DNA of 64,000 nucleotides from Ruminococcus sp. YRD2003 (GCA_900109435.1 FNZT01000014.1:1-64000); one strand, 5' to 3'. Shown: positions 7,011-15,828, counted from the stretch's first letter. Numbers and translations: made by a program. The notes: generated by a model from the sequence alone, not told the origin.

Positions 7011-8897
7011 ATGCCAGATATAAGAAAAGATATAAGAAAAATACATTTAGAAAAAATCATAGATGCTATTTTCCCGAAAAAGTGCAATATGGTAGATGTG
7101 GTAAAGAAGCAGGTAATCATAGGCAATGGAAAGTATGCAAATAAGTGTTCTTTCCGTGAAACCGATAAGGAATACTATACCAAACTTTTTAAGTATACAT
7201 TTATAATAGAAGGAACGACGTTTGTAGACAAGAAACTTAATAAATACAGGGACTTTAATAGAAAAACTGCAGTTGGGAACGCTATAGCTTATCTTGAATC
7301 TTTGGGAATCGTAATCAAATGTACTTTATACTGTGAAAGTGAAAAAAAGTTGTTAGCACGATTAGTTTATCAAATACTTGAAGAGATACTGTATGTAATG
7401 TTCTCCTTTGGCGAAGATTACAATGAGAAAAAATATATAAATGATCTGGATAAAATAAAGAAACATTATCACAGAGAAATTATTAGTAAAGGTCTAATCC
7501 AATTGATATATACCAATGCACACTGGAGTGATGTTGATTTTTATTTTGTGAACAAAGATTGCAACGATTGTCTATTGATAGACAATGGATCAGAATGGCG
7601 GAGTTTCTATAATATATCTTATATCGATACAAGATTAAAATTATTGATCAAGCCTTATAATGAAACGGATATTCATAATAATAGTAGTATACATTTTGAA
7701 TGTAATAAGATTTATGATTTGCAAGACAAACCAGTTTTTTTTAGAGAGGAAAAAAATCTTTATTTAGATTTTTTACATTTAGATGATGAGTTCTTTGTAC
7801 CTAACCGATTTTGTTACTGTACTACTATAAAAAGCAGAACAAATGGAAATGAACATGAATCAGGCGAAGTCGAAAAAGATAAAACAAATGAATATGTTAA
7901 TGCTGACGTAGATAAGGAACTGGTTTCTTTAGGCAAAGAGTATGTGAACCATGAATCAAAATGCGTTAGTGCAGAATTAAATCAGGCACTTATGTATTTG
8001 AGGCAAAAGTATTGTTCTGACCGAAAGCAGCAATACATGAAGAGTTTTTCAAATATAGTTGAGATTATAAGCATATTATTGCGTACTAATTATAGAGAAT
8101 TATATTCTGATGATTATAATTTCTCGAATACAGTGTTTAGTACTGGATTTGAGCAGTTGACTTATTTTTTTGAAGATAATAAAATAAGCTATTCTAAGAA
8201 GGAAGTCAGTATCATTTATAGATATCTGCTAACTGTGTGGTTAGATACGCTTCGTAGTCAGTTAGAATTATTCAACTTTGAAGAAATGTTTAGTTTATAC
8301 TCCGCCAAAGATGAAGACAAATATTATGCGAGCATTATAGATAAGAACAGAATAACGGTAAATCGCTTTAAATCCTTAGAGACTTTGAATACAGCTGATG
8401 GGCATTATAATTCTTTTTGTGCTAAAAATCGTGCTTTGATTGATGATTTTAATACTAAAATAGTATACGATGTTTACGAGTCCTTCGAAAAGATAATAGC
8501 TGTAGACCAGCGAAAAGTGTATTCTCCTTTTAAAATGCTGAAAGAATCTGTAAAAGGTTTTCAAAATAGACTTGATTGGAATGTACCTTATTATTTGAGG
8601 ATAATCGTAGTCGATGGAAAAACTGAGCATATATTTGCTGATAAATTACAGGGATATGGTCATGTAGGAGACAAAAAGACTGTAAATCTTATACAAGATG
8701 AGAAATACTCAGTAGAAGGCTCAGATTCTATTACTTTAGGCCTTAATGAGAATATTGTTGAAATAAAATACATATTGAAAGCTGAGTATGTTCAAGAGCA
8801 GTCCGATGAAATAGATCTTAATAATACTGAAGTTGTATTAAAAAAAGCTCACAATTACATTATCGCATTTGAAGCGTTATGGAAGCGAGCAATTTGA
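7011..8897 (+). CDS. 628-aa orphan protein, AT-rich accessory gene
   Basis: The gene is preceded by GAGGAG at 6998-7003 and is one uninterrupted AT-rich frame. The product is soluble, Lys/Tyr/Asn-rich and mostly helical, with a hydrophilic linker (NGNEHESGEVEKDKTNEYVN) near residues 280-300 separating two halves. I see no Walker, nuclease, methylase or membrane motif and recognise no family. It stands alone, divergent from xis, between the mobility genes and the defence cluster, the usual place for single-gene cargo. A defence or toxin role is possible but not supported by any motif. Confidence 0.75.
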   Translation: MPDIRKDIRKIHLEKIIDAIFPKKCNMVDVVKKQVIIGNGKYANKCSFRETDKEYYTKLFKYTFIIEGTTFVDKKLNKYRDFNRKTAVGNAIAYLESLGIVIKCTLYCESEKKLLARLVYQILEEILYVMFSFGEDYNEKKYINDLDKIKKHYHREIISKGLIQLIYTNAHWSDVDFYFVNKDCNDCLLIDNGSEWRSFYNISYIDTRLKLLIKPYNETDIHNNSSIHFECNKIYDLQDKPVFFREEKNLYLDFLHLDDEFFVPNRFCYCTTIKSRTNGNEHESGEVEKDKTNEYVNADVDKELVSLGKEYVNHESKCVSAELNQALMYLRQKYCSDRKQQYMKSFSNIVEIISILLRTNYRELYSDDYNFSNTVFSTGFEQLTYFFEDNKISYSKKEVSIIYRYLLTVWLDTLRSQLELFNFEEMFSLYSAKDEDKYYASIIDKNRITVNRFKSLETLNTADGHYNSFCAKNRALIDDFNTKIVYDVYESFEKIIAVDQRKVYSPFKMLKESVKGFQNRLDWNVPYYLRIIVVDGKTEHIFADKLQGYGHVGDKKTVNLIQDEKYSVEGSDSITLGLNENIVEIKYILKAEYVQEQSDEIDLNNTEVVLKKAHNYIIAFEALWKRAI

Positions 8898-9045
8898 GGA
8901 TTTATTAGAGGAAAAAGACGTTGACGTAATCGAAATAAAACGCAAATCAATACTGTAAGATTTAAGAAAATCGTTTGATCACATAACTTGAGAGAAACCT
9001 GTCAGATTAACTGTGCAGGGAATATCGGATCTGAATAAAACAAAA

Positions 9046-9074
9046 AGCTCCATGTGCCATTAACACATGGAGCT
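9046..9074 (-). terminator. CATGTG hairpin, terminator on the minus strand
   Basis: An 11-bp stem AGCTCCATGTG/CACATGGAGCT is followed on the minus strand by TTTTTGTTTT. The same hairpin, followed by the same GAATYTACAA, recurs at 47134-47158, in both cases near element-end-like sequence. Confidence 0.65.
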
Positions 9075-9191
9075 GAATCTACAAAGTGAAAACCAGTTAC
9101 ATAAATTATAATGTTATGATTGTTTTGACAAAGTCCGAAAAATAGCCATTTTTCGTATGTCATCTTTTTAGTCATGAACTTACAGAATTTT

Positions 9192-9227
9192 GGCACTATA
9201 TTGCAAAATATAGTGCCTTTTAATTTT
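9192..9227 (+). terminator. Rho-independent terminator
   Basis: An 11-bp stem GGCACTATATT/AATATAGTGCC with loop GCAA is followed by TTTTAATTTT. The outer bases and loop match the terminator at 961-994. Confidence 0.8.
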
Positions 9228-9258
9228 GCCTGAATATAGGCTTATATTGCTAACAAAG

Positions 9259-9300
9259 AACTGCTCGCAGGATGGATTTTACATTATCTTGCGAGCAGTT
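9259..9300 (+). other. Long-loop stem AACTGCTCGCA/TGCGAGCAGTT
   Basis: An 11-bp perfect inverted repeat encloses about 20 bases and is followed by ATGTTTTTTG. It may be a second terminator or a protein-binding site. Confidence 0.4.
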
Positions 9301-9632
9301 ATGTTTTTTGATTATATGCTGATTTTTGATTTAGTACACCAATTTTACACTAATTGAAATATTGAACTAAAAGAGTGGAGAACAAGCAACATGAGCTCGT
9401 TAACTCTGGTTAACATTATAACAATGAGACAATTCATATAATAAGGGATCGTAAATGGCAGCCGCATGGCTGCCGTATTATATATCAATTGTTTCGTTGA
9501 TCGGTATTGCTATTTTGAAAGCTAGTTGTCTATTCAGTTCTGAATATATTGACTTGCCTATTTATAATCTCATTAGATAATCCTTGAAGAGCAGACATGT
9601 AAAATGTGAAGGCCGTCTTCAGTGGAGATGCT

Positions 9633-9745
9633 TAGAAAAAGCTCGGTCTGGAGTGCTGCTTCGTCTATATATCGAGAGAAGTAATGTTTAAGTGTATGGT
9701 TTATATTTGATAGCAGATGACTATGCCTTCTGGTGCAGCCTTTTT
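9633..9745 (-). repeat. Imperfect repeat, copy A, downstream of the Nmad3 gene
   Basis: About 110 bp align by eye with 11188-11285 in the same orientation. Shared blocks include GAGAGAAGT, TTTATATTTGA and ATGCCTTC(T/G)GGT(G/A)CAGCC. On the minus strand both copies can be read as K-G-C-T-R-R-H or A-(A/V)-P-E-G-I-V, like the tail of a lost gene. The copies bracket the Nmad2/Nmad3 genes. Confidence 0.5.
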
Positions 9746-10548
9746 TATATCAGTATTTTTTTCACCCATTCCAACAATTCTTCTGACTCATACACCACAA
9801 GCTCCTGCCAGATGCCACTGTAATACAGCCCTCCGCTTTTGGCAGAGTTTTTCTTGTTGCCGTATATATGTTCGGGCATGAGAAAATCATACTCTTTCCA
9901 TGTTGCTCTGCCTTTACCTTCCATAGTCAGTACACGGTCATTGCGGAAATCAAGCGTTCCGCAGCCTTTAAGCGACGGTGCGAAGGACAGCGTTTTTGCA
10001 GGAAGATACAGCGTATTGTTGTTTTTTCCCAATCTTTCTTCCGATGCGTGAGGGTGCCAATAGTATTCGGAGATCTTTTCAGGCATGGTGAGTATTTCTC
10101 CCACCTGCATATAGCCGTAAATGATATTCATATCAGCACAGGTGTAAAAATCAGCGGCATTTCTTCTGACGTATCGGTAGCCTCTGTCAGTTTTCTCAAC
10201 ATGGCGGAACCAACCGAAAAACAGAAAAATATCGCCCACACTGACACCTGCATTTGAAAGCAGACCTTGCGCCGCGCCGATTTGTCCAAAGGCTGGCGAC
10301 CAATCATCAATTATCGAGATTCTGTTATTGCGAATATCGGGATCGACATGACAGCCTGCATAAGTCTTTTTGGGGCGCAGGTTTGAAAGAAGTTCCGAAT
10401 ATGTAATACCATTCCAGCACAGGTCTGAATATCTGTCCTTATCATTTGAAGGGATAGGCATAGAAAGCAGCGTACCATCTGGCATTATAGGGCTTGCACA
10501 GCCACCGTTTGACGCATCAAACCCTTTTCTTGACAGTATTATCTTCAC
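9745..10548 (-). CDS. Nmad3-family protein (nucleotide modification associated domain 3)
   Basis: The product begins KIILSRKGFDASNGGCASPI and contains SPAFGQIGAAQGLL and VGDIFLFFGWFR, the hallmark blocks of the Nmad3 family. That family was defined computationally in operons linked to modified nucleotides in phage or host DNA; its chemistry is not established. GTG 10548, sharing its G with the TAG stop of Nmad2, reproduces the usual family start, so I reject ATG 10563. It is the last gene of a minus-strand cluster with Nmad2, an OLD-like ATPase and an Mrr-like nuclease. This context suggests recognition or processing of modified DNA in defence. Confidence 0.8.
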   Translation of the reverse strand: MKIILSRKGFDASNGGCASPIMPDGTLLSMPIPSNDKDRYSDLCWNGITYSELLSNLRPKKTYAGCHVDPDIRNNRISIIDDWSPAFGQIGAAQGLLSNAGVSVGDIFLFFGWFRHVEKTDRGYRYVRRNAADFYTCADMNIIYGYMQVGEILTMPEKISEYYWHPHASEERLGKNNNTLYLPAKTLSFAPSLKGCGTLDFRNDRVLTMEGKGRATWKEYDFLMPEHIYGNKKNSAKSGGLYYSGIWQELVVYESEELLEWVKKILI

Positions 10549-11150
10549 TAGCAGCCACCACATTTCTTTTTTAACGGATTAGTCGGAAGGTGTTTTTTGC
10601 CGTCACGATATTTTTGACATTCAGCAACGATCAGTTCTGCGACCTCGCCTTTATAGAGTTTTGTTTCACGAAACTTTGCATTGTATTTATCGACCAGTTC
10701 ATCGAACACTGCGTCTTTTCCGAGATAAGTGAAGTCATCCGATAGCAGAACATATTCCCCTGCAATATCACGGATATTCTGCTTTTCATCAACGTGAACC
10801 CCCTCGTTCCAAAGATGATGATTGCGAACAAGTTTACCGTCGTCAAGACTATAAATACTGTCCGTTCTGTTCTTAGACATTCTGCTGAAATATTCGTACA
10901 TGGTAACAATATTGGTTATCCTTGCGAGATAGAGGAACTTGTTTTTGTACGTGCCAAGTAGATATATATCATCGGTCTTGTGATCCGCTCCATCACGCAT
11001 AGCACCGACCCGATACCGCAGACCTGTATGAATAGGCTTACCGTTTCTTATTTGCCCGCCTTTGCAACAGGCAAGCGACAACAGACCATCTTCCACGCAG
11101 GGAGCAAGTCCGGTGTCTGAGGTTAGTCTATATATGTAAAGGTAGGTCAT
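10548..11150 (-). CDS. Nmad2-family protein (nucleotide modification associated domain 2)
   Basis: The 200-residue product starts YIYRLTSDTGLAPCVEDGLL and continues SLACCKGGQIR, the characteristic opening of Nmad2 proteins, with conserved Cys-Cys and Asp-Thr-Gly. It ends in a Cys-rich tail (KKKCGGC). Nmad2 and Nmad3 are typically adjacent, as here, with a one-base stop/start overlap, so they probably act as a pair. The biochemical activity is unknown. About 150 bp carrying a repeat unit separate it from the upstream ATPase gene. Confidence 0.78.
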   Translation of the reverse strand: MTYLYIYRLTSDTGLAPCVEDGLLSLACCKGGQIRNGKPIHTGLRYRVGAMRDGADHKTDDIYLLGTYKNKFLYLARITNIVTMYEYFSRMSKNRTDSIYSLDDGKLVRNHHLWNEGVHVDEKQNIRDIAGEYVLLSDDFTYLGKDAVFDELVDKYNAKFRETKLYKGEVAELIVAECQKYRDGKKHLPTNPLKKKCGGC

Positions 11151-11187
11151 TAGATCAACTTCCCCCAGTCAAGTAGAATATTATCAA

Positions 11188-11285
11188 GAAAAGAACTCGT
11201 TTTGGAGAACTGCATCGACTAAATGGTGAGAGAAGTGGTGTTTATATTTGAGCGTTTTACGACGATGCCTTCGGGTACAGCCTTT
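11188..11285 (-). repeat. Imperfect repeat, copy B, upstream of the Nmad2 gene
   Basis: This is the partner of the repeat at 9633-9745, same orientation, with an internal deletion of about 10 bp. It fills most of the gap between the OLD-like gene and Nmad2. Confidence 0.5.
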
Positions 11286-11303
11286 GATTTGTTTTTTAAA
11301 CAA

Positions 11304-12980
11304 TTATTCTTTTGAATTCCACTGTTTGATTATATTACTTAATTCGATAACCTTATCTTTCAAATCAAGAATATTACTTGTGTCTTCATCAGTTATTGAA
11401 GCTATGACTTTGTGAGCAAAACTAACTTTATCGAACTTTGATTTACCAATTACTTCTTTTATGTAGCTCGGGAATAACTCATTTCTGCCACATTGTTTTG
11501 AGAGGTTACTATCAAAAGCGGTATTTATTGCTTGAAAAGGAATATAATTCTCAATTTCTTTTCCTTGTGTTATCCAACAAAACATACCAACTGACTTGAA
11601 TTCATCTTTAATTCTTTGCTTAGTTACATTGATACCTTTTCTTTTAACGCATATATCACTGTCGATCACAATGGCAGAATTCCTGTTCGTAGAAAGAATA
11701 TTGATAAGATTATCATCTTGGCTATTCGGATTTGCGGTGAAATGTGATAAGATTCGACCGCCATAGTATAGAAATTGATAATCTACGCCCTCAACAAGAT
11801 TGCTATCCCCCCATAACTCAAGCCAATGTTTTATGTATACTTTATCAGAAGGTCCTTCAACCCAAATTATACCGTTAGACTGGAATAGATCACTTGCTCT
11901 CACATCAAGGTCTTGAAGTATTTCGCATTTTGTAAGATAATCTTCTACTTTGGTAATTGAAGACTTACCATTTTCTTTAATAATATGATATAACTGAGCT
12001 TTTTCCTTATCAGAAAACATATTAATTGCAACATGAGAATGAGTCGTTAATAGTATGGTAGTATCATTATCAATGCTGAAATGATATAGATATTCAAATA
12101 ACTTTCGTTGCAAAGCAGGATGAAGATTATTTTCAAGTTCCTCAAAAGAAAAAACGATGTTTTTATAGTTGATGTTCTGAGATTTAGCCGTGCAGCCTAT
12201 TATGCAAGGCATAACTAAAATATTCAATAAAACAAGTATAATAGTTTTTAAACCGCTACCCATCTTTGATAATGGAAATCTGTTTTCATTCTCATGAAGA
12301 AAAACTTCCCATTCTTCATTATTTTCTTTTTGAATAGTGATATTATCGTATTTTGAATCAGGATACATTATCTTATTAAGTGCATCCAACACGTTTACTC
12401 GGACAAGCTTTTCATCACAATTTGCATAGTTTAAAATATGAAGAATTACATTTGTGGCACCTGAACCATTTTCAAATAGAAATAATTTTTTGTCTTCTTG
12501 TTCTGGTAAGATATTTCTTTCTGCATTCAATCTATAATGCTTAATACCACAAATTTTTCTATTGAAATCATCAACAATCGTTTCAACGCTTAATTGATTC
12601 TGATTGAAAATAGTTTCATCTCCATTATAATTAAACTCCCTTTTTATAGATTTCTCTACGAATACTGATTTCATTTTAAAACTAATGATCTTATCTATAA
12701 ACTGATTTTTATCTGGAATTATAATTGAGCGAGCACTATAATTGGATTTTCTCATCATCAAATCAAAATCTTTGTCTTTAATTTTATAATCTATTTGAAC
12801 CTTAGCATTACCAATACTGATTTTGTTATCAAATATGGATTGTAACACGTCGATGCAACTAGATTTACCACAATTATTTTTTCCAATGAATACATTTACG
12901 TTTTTAAGATTAGATATATATGAGTAGTCTTCGAATGATTTATAATTCTTGAATTTTAGTTCTTCAAATTCCGGAAACAT
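11304..12980 (-). CDS. OLD-family ATPase with TOPRIM nuclease-like domain
   Basis: The N-terminal ABC-type ATPase shows Walker A GKNNCGKSS (about residues 33-41), the signature-like MGSGLKT, Walker B VFSFEELENNLHP and the His switch TTHSHVA. The C-terminal TOPRIM has the Glu of VEGPSDKVYI (about 373), the Asp pair in VIDSDICV and GKEIENYIP. OLD-type proteins are DNA-dependent ATPases/nucleases used in anti-phage systems, often with a partner nuclease or helicase. The ATG has GGAGGAAAT upstream. The gene lies 21 bp after the Mrr-like nuclease gene, so the two are probably one operon. It is distinctly AT-rich. Confidence 0.85.
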   Translation of the reverse strand: MFPEFEELKFKNYKSFEDYSYISNLKNVNVFIGKNNCGKSSCIDVLQSIFDNKISIGNAKVQIDYKIKDKDFDLMMRKSNYSARSIIIPDKNQFIDKIISFKMKSVFVEKSIKREFNYNGDETIFNQNQLSVETIVDDFNRKICGIKHYRLNAERNILPEQEDKKLFLFENGSGATNVILHILNYANCDEKLVRVNVLDALNKIMYPDSKYDNITIQKENNEEWEVFLHENENRFPLSKMGSGLKTIILVLLNILVMPCIIGCTAKSQNINYKNIVFSFEELENNLHPALQRKLFEYLYHFSIDNDTTILLTTHSHVAINMFSDKEKAQLYHIIKENGKSSITKVEDYLTKCEILQDLDVRASDLFQSNGIIWVEGPSDKVYIKHWLELWGDSNLVEGVDYQFLYYGGRILSHFTANPNSQDDNLINILSTNRNSAIVIDSDICVKRKGINVTKQRIKDEFKSVGMFCWITQGKEIENYIPFQAINTAFDSNLSKQCGRNELFPSYIKEVIGKSKFDKVSFAHKVIASITDEDTSNILDLKDKVIELSNIIKQWNSKE

Positions 12981-13001
12981 ATTTCCTCCATGCTTGTTTT
13001 G

Positions 13002-13985
13002 TTAAATTTTAACGGGTATATACACCATCTTCAGCGGTATCATTTTTCTGTACTTCTCGCTAAGACTGTCATAATACTTCAGTATCAGATCGACCAGCTC
13101 TTTGCCATTGATGCCACGAATAATAGGTGTGTTGTCGAGGTATTTCTGAGCCTTTTTAGTGTAATTAGAGAGTGTCACAAACAGGCCATAATCACCCTCA
13201 CGCATAGCACCTTTCAGCGACTGTATAGTGGTCTCCTTAATATCACTGTCCTGGCTCTTGACCTGAACAAGTATCCTCGGCGGCAATTCGTCTTTATAGG
13301 CGGTAATATCTATACCACTGTCACCACCATGGGGAGAAATGGTAGTCCGATATCCCATAGCGCTCAACAAATCTGCTACAAATTCTTCAAGGTCGTAGCC
13401 TTTAAGTTTTCGACTCAGTTCTTTAAGAATGTAGTCTCTTGTGTTTTCAATGATTTCATCTGCCGTTGCTGCAACAGTTTCATCATCGATGGTATCAGGC
13501 GAAATAGTAACTTTGAAGTTCTTATCTAAAGTCGCAAGGAACTCATCAGCATAGTTCTTAACTAAAAAGAGAGACATAGCCGCCCCGAGTTCATATAGCG
13601 CTCCCTGTGAAAAAGCAGTTCTCGGAAGATGCTTCAACCATTTCACCTTACGCTGCTGAACGTAATTTTCAGTATTGGGATTGTATATGTAGTCGCTCTC
13701 AACAGTTCCGATATTGATCTCTCGATTGCTCTTTGAAGGGAATACAATATAGTCACCAATCTGAACTTCATGTGCAAATCTGTATAGCATACCTGCGCTT
13801 GTAGCAATCCCCATTTTCTTAGAATTGGGATATGTCACGATATATTTTTCCTTGAACGCATCACGATTAGGATTAATCTTACTGAGATCACCTACCTCAT
13901 TCCAGCCGATAGCTATAACATTACCTTTCAAGAATAGATTATCGTCAAGGGTATGAATTCCCCATATTCGTGTTTCTTCTGACAT
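13002..13985 (-). CDS. Mrr-like restriction endonuclease
   Basis: The C-terminal half (about residues 195-300) is an Mrr_cat PD-(D/E)xK nuclease: LEEFVADLLSAMGY, then GGDSGIDITAY (catalytic Asp) and ILVQVKSQ (QxK). Such enzymes cut DNA carrying foreign or modified bases (type IV restriction). The N-terminal ~170 residues (IWGIHTLDDNLFLKGNVIAI, YRFAHEVQIGDYIVFP) look like a PUA/EVE-like beta domain that could read modified bases, which would fit the Nmad genes downstream. A GAGGTG ribosome binding site precedes the ATG. It is the first gene of the minus-strand cluster. All catalytic residues are present. Confidence 0.83.
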   Translation of the reverse strand: MSEETRIWGIHTLDDNLFLKGNVIAIGWNEVGDLSKINPNRDAFKEKYIVTYPNSKKMGIATSAGMLYRFAHEVQIGDYIVFPSKSNREINIGTVESDYIYNPNTENYVQQRKVKWLKHLPRTAFSQGALYELGAAMSLFLVKNYADEFLATLDKNFKVTISPDTIDDETVAATADEIIENTRDYILKELSRKLKGYDLEEFVADLLSAMGYRTTISPHGGDSGIDITAYKDELPPRILVQVKSQDSDIKETTIQSLKGAMREGDYGLFVTLSNYTKKAQKYLDNTPIIRGINGKELVDLILKYYDSLSEKYRKMIPLKMVYIPVKI

Positions 13986-14067
13986 GGTTTAACACCTCAC
14001 ATTATATTGTGTCATGTTTTATCGTATATTAAAAACCAATTCCATTACTCAAATAATATTTAGGTTA

Positions 14068-14325
14068 CTAGAAATGGTTATAATATTCATCTTTACCTCT
14101 CATCAGTGCATCATATGAATGATTCTTCCAAATTATAGGGCAGCCACCATAGCAGGAATTAAGGTATTCACAGGACTTGCAGTTGTCAGATGGATACTGT
14201 TTAAGCCTGTCGATTGTAGTTCGATAAACAGTATTCTGAGCTGCTTCTTCAAATTCTTCATACGATGAAAAGTCTGTTCCTAAACGTCCCATTTTGTTCT
14301 CAAAATGCATATTGCATGGTATCAA
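14068..14325 (-). pseudogene. C-terminal fragment of a SPASM radical-SAM maturase
   Basis: The open stretch ends CKSCEYLNSCYGGCP, a Cys cluster of SPASM domains that bind auxiliary 4Fe-4S clusters in peptide-modifying radical SAM enzymes. It also has PCNMHFENKMGRLG. The radical SAM CxxxCxxC domain is missing, and there is no normal start; a TTG near 14325 opens the frame at the junction with an opposing fragment. I read it as a relic. Confidence 0.65.
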
Positions 14326-14530
14326 AAAACTACGTCAAATTACAAGGAAAGAATTCCCCAAATGTGTTTCATGTGAAGATAGAGGATATTGTAATGTATG
14401 TATGATGTCAAATTCAAATGAAAACAGCGATGCTGATGCCTTTAAAATAAACGAATATCACTGTGATGTGGCAGCGTTGCTACATAAGAAGGTCAATTCA
14501 TATCTAAAAGAAAAATGGCACCAACTTTGA
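14326..14530 (+). pseudogene. C-terminal fragment of a second SPASM-type maturase
   Basis: This stretch encodes a Cys-rich tail (FPKCVSCEDRGYCNVCMM, then ADAFKINEYHCDVA) resembling the SPASM C-terminus of radical SAM peptide maturases. It begins at a head-to-head junction with the opposing SPASM fragment, lacks the catalytic domain, and is followed by a truncated ABC gene. It was once probably part of a RiPP cluster. Confidence 0.55.
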
Positions 14531-14559
14531 TATACTTAGTTTAAGGAGAGAAAAGTGGT

Positions 14560-14652
14560 ATGGAAAAAATCATAATTAAAGATGCTTACGAAAACAATTT
14601 AAAGCATATTGATATCGATATACCATTATACGCCTTTACTTGTGTAGTGTTT
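14560..14652 (+). pseudogene. 5' fragment of a UvrA-like ATPase gene
   Basis: After a good ribosome binding site (TAAGGAGAG), the frame reads MEKIIIKDAYENNLKHIDID, the start of UvrA-type ABC proteins (IKGAREHNLKN...). It breaks after YAFTCVV, just before the expected Walker A. The following sequence belongs to another, opposite-strand promoter/leader, so the gene is cut off after about 30 codons. Confidence 0.55.
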
Positions 14653-14850
14653 CATATTCTGACCTCCTGTCGTCTGGAAAAACCATGTACTGTGAATGAT
14701 TGCGTTATATCCATTATACCATAATCCTTCCATTTCATCAAGTCAATACGGGCAAAAAAATAGCGGCTCACCGAAGTGAGCCGCAAGTGCATCAGATTGC
14801 TTCTTCTTTTGTTCTGTCCAGTTCGTGACGGGCGTTTTCCATCTCATCTA
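14653..14850 (-). repeat. Mobile repeat with promoter, terminator and coiled-coil gene tail (copy 1)
   Basis: On the minus strand this holds a promoter (TTGATG, 17 bp, TATAAT), a hairpin CGGCTCAC(T/C)TCG..GTGAGCCG with T-rich flank, and upstream of that the end of a coding frame (ENARHELDRTKEEAI then stop). The same arrangement with very similar bases is at 51780-51960. A leader AGGAGGTCAGAAT-ATG follows the promoter here but opens only nine codons before a stop. Confidence 0.55.
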
Positions 14851-14861
14851 TGCGGAGACAA

Positions 14862-14930
14862 CCCAAAATGCAACCGATATTCTTTCAAAGTGCAAAAATG
14901 GCACTTTGAAGCGACAGACTGTACGTAAAA
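14862..14930 (+). pseudogene. Relic of a Fic-type gene linker
   Basis: The plus frame reads TQNATDILSKCKNGTLKRQT, closely similar to the linker SAQSANDNVSKCKNCTLEEL of the Fic protein at 1264-2337. It includes the same CAAAGTGC/GCACTTTG inverted repeat. No start or flanking Fic domain remains. Confidence 0.45.
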
Positions 14931-14954
14931 CACATCGAAACGCCAGCTCTTTGG

Positions 14955-15683
14955 TCAATCATGTCTTTGTTCAGTATTGCTGAATGTTTCGCAGAAGCGA
15001 CCTGCAAAGGCAGGAGGTTCGCCGTTATTATTCAGGTGAGAAACGTCACCGAAAGCGGTGACACGGAAATACGCTATACCCTCGCGGCGTTCTTCGGTGC
15101 ATACTGTTGTCACTAAGGTTGGAGCTGCAATAAAGCCGTGCCAGAGCAACATTGGTGAGATACCGAGAAGATGTCCGAGCATTACGCACTGGACTCCGAA
15201 ATGGCAGAACAGTGCAATAGTGTCTTCATTCGGACAAATGGCATTATAGTAATTGCCGTTTCTTTCATATCCGTGTTTAGCAAGTAAAGAATCAAGTCCG
15301 TTTTGTACATAGGTGATACCGTTACGCATATCTGCTTCAGCCATAACAGGAACGTCTGTCCATTTCTCTTTGTCGTAGTATTCGGGAACAGACGTCCAGT
15401 TCTGAGGCAGCATATCCCAGGCAATGCGGCGCTGACCGTCCGGTCCGATAATAAGGCTGCGGTCAAACTCATGGAGCCAGTCCAGAGTCTCTGCTGAACG
15501 TCCGCATTTTCTCAGAGTATATTCCGCAGTAGCCTTAGCCCTCCCAAGCGGAGACACATAATAAGCTGCGATATCCATAGGGGCAATACGCTCGGCAAGC
15601 ATTTCAGCCTCTCTATGACCTTTTTCTGTAAGCGAGTCGATAGTATAGTCAGGATCACCGTGTCTGATAATCAGCAATTTCAT
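14955..15683 (-). CDS. Histidine phosphatase family protein (phosphoglycerate mutase-like)
   Basis: The N-terminus MKLLIIRHGDPDY carries the RHG motif with the phosphoryl-accepting His. Further conserved parts are SPLGRAKATAEYT and, near residue 180, CHFGVQC with the second catalytic His. The length (242 aa) suits small-molecule or sugar-phosphate phosphatases of this superfamily; the substrate cannot be told. ATG 15683 with GAAAGGAAG upstream is preferred to the longer frame starting at 15740. The gene is intact but stands in a region of gene fragments. Confidence 0.85.
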   Translation of the reverse strand: MKLLIIRHGDPDYTIDSLTEKGHREAEMLAERIAPMDIAAYYVSPLGRAKATAEYTLRKCGRSAETLDWLHEFDRSLIIGPDGQRRIAWDMLPQNWTSVPEYYDKEKWTDVPVMAEADMRNGITYVQNGLDSLLAKHGYERNGNYYNAICPNEDTIALFCHFGVQCVMLGHLLGISPMLLWHGFIAAPTLVTTVCTEERREGIAYFRVTAFGDVSHLNNNGEPPAFAGRFCETFSNTEQRHD

Positions 15684-15828
15684 AGTATTCTTCCTTTCTT
15701 GTTTTACCAGGCATACAATGTAGCTTTGTGATATACGCATATTGATTTCATTTTTTGAATAGCTTTATCGTTCTGAATACCTGTTCGACAGTATCGGAAA
15801 GATTACGATAGGCAGTAGTCTTATCCAT

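Larger units (their letters stand above)
8898..9744. other. Long intergenic region with several hairpins
   Basis: No convincing gene is visible. The region holds a hairpin AGCTCCATGTG/CACATGGAGCT (9046-9074), a terminator (9192-9227), a long-loop stem (9259-9300), an arm-like repeat pair (GTACACCAA 9334-9342, TTACACTAA 9345-9353), a GTTAAC-type palindrome (9394-9409) and the start of a repeat shared with 11.2 kb. Just after the orphan stop a short out-of-frame open stretch (to 8958) looks like the tail of a lost gene. A 64-codon minus-strand frame at 9002-9196 runs through the hairpin and is not believable. Confidence 0.6.

Noticed and set aside
9002..9196. 64-codon minus-strand gene
   Set aside because: It runs through the CATGTG hairpin, has no ribosome binding site, and its product has no domain-like features.
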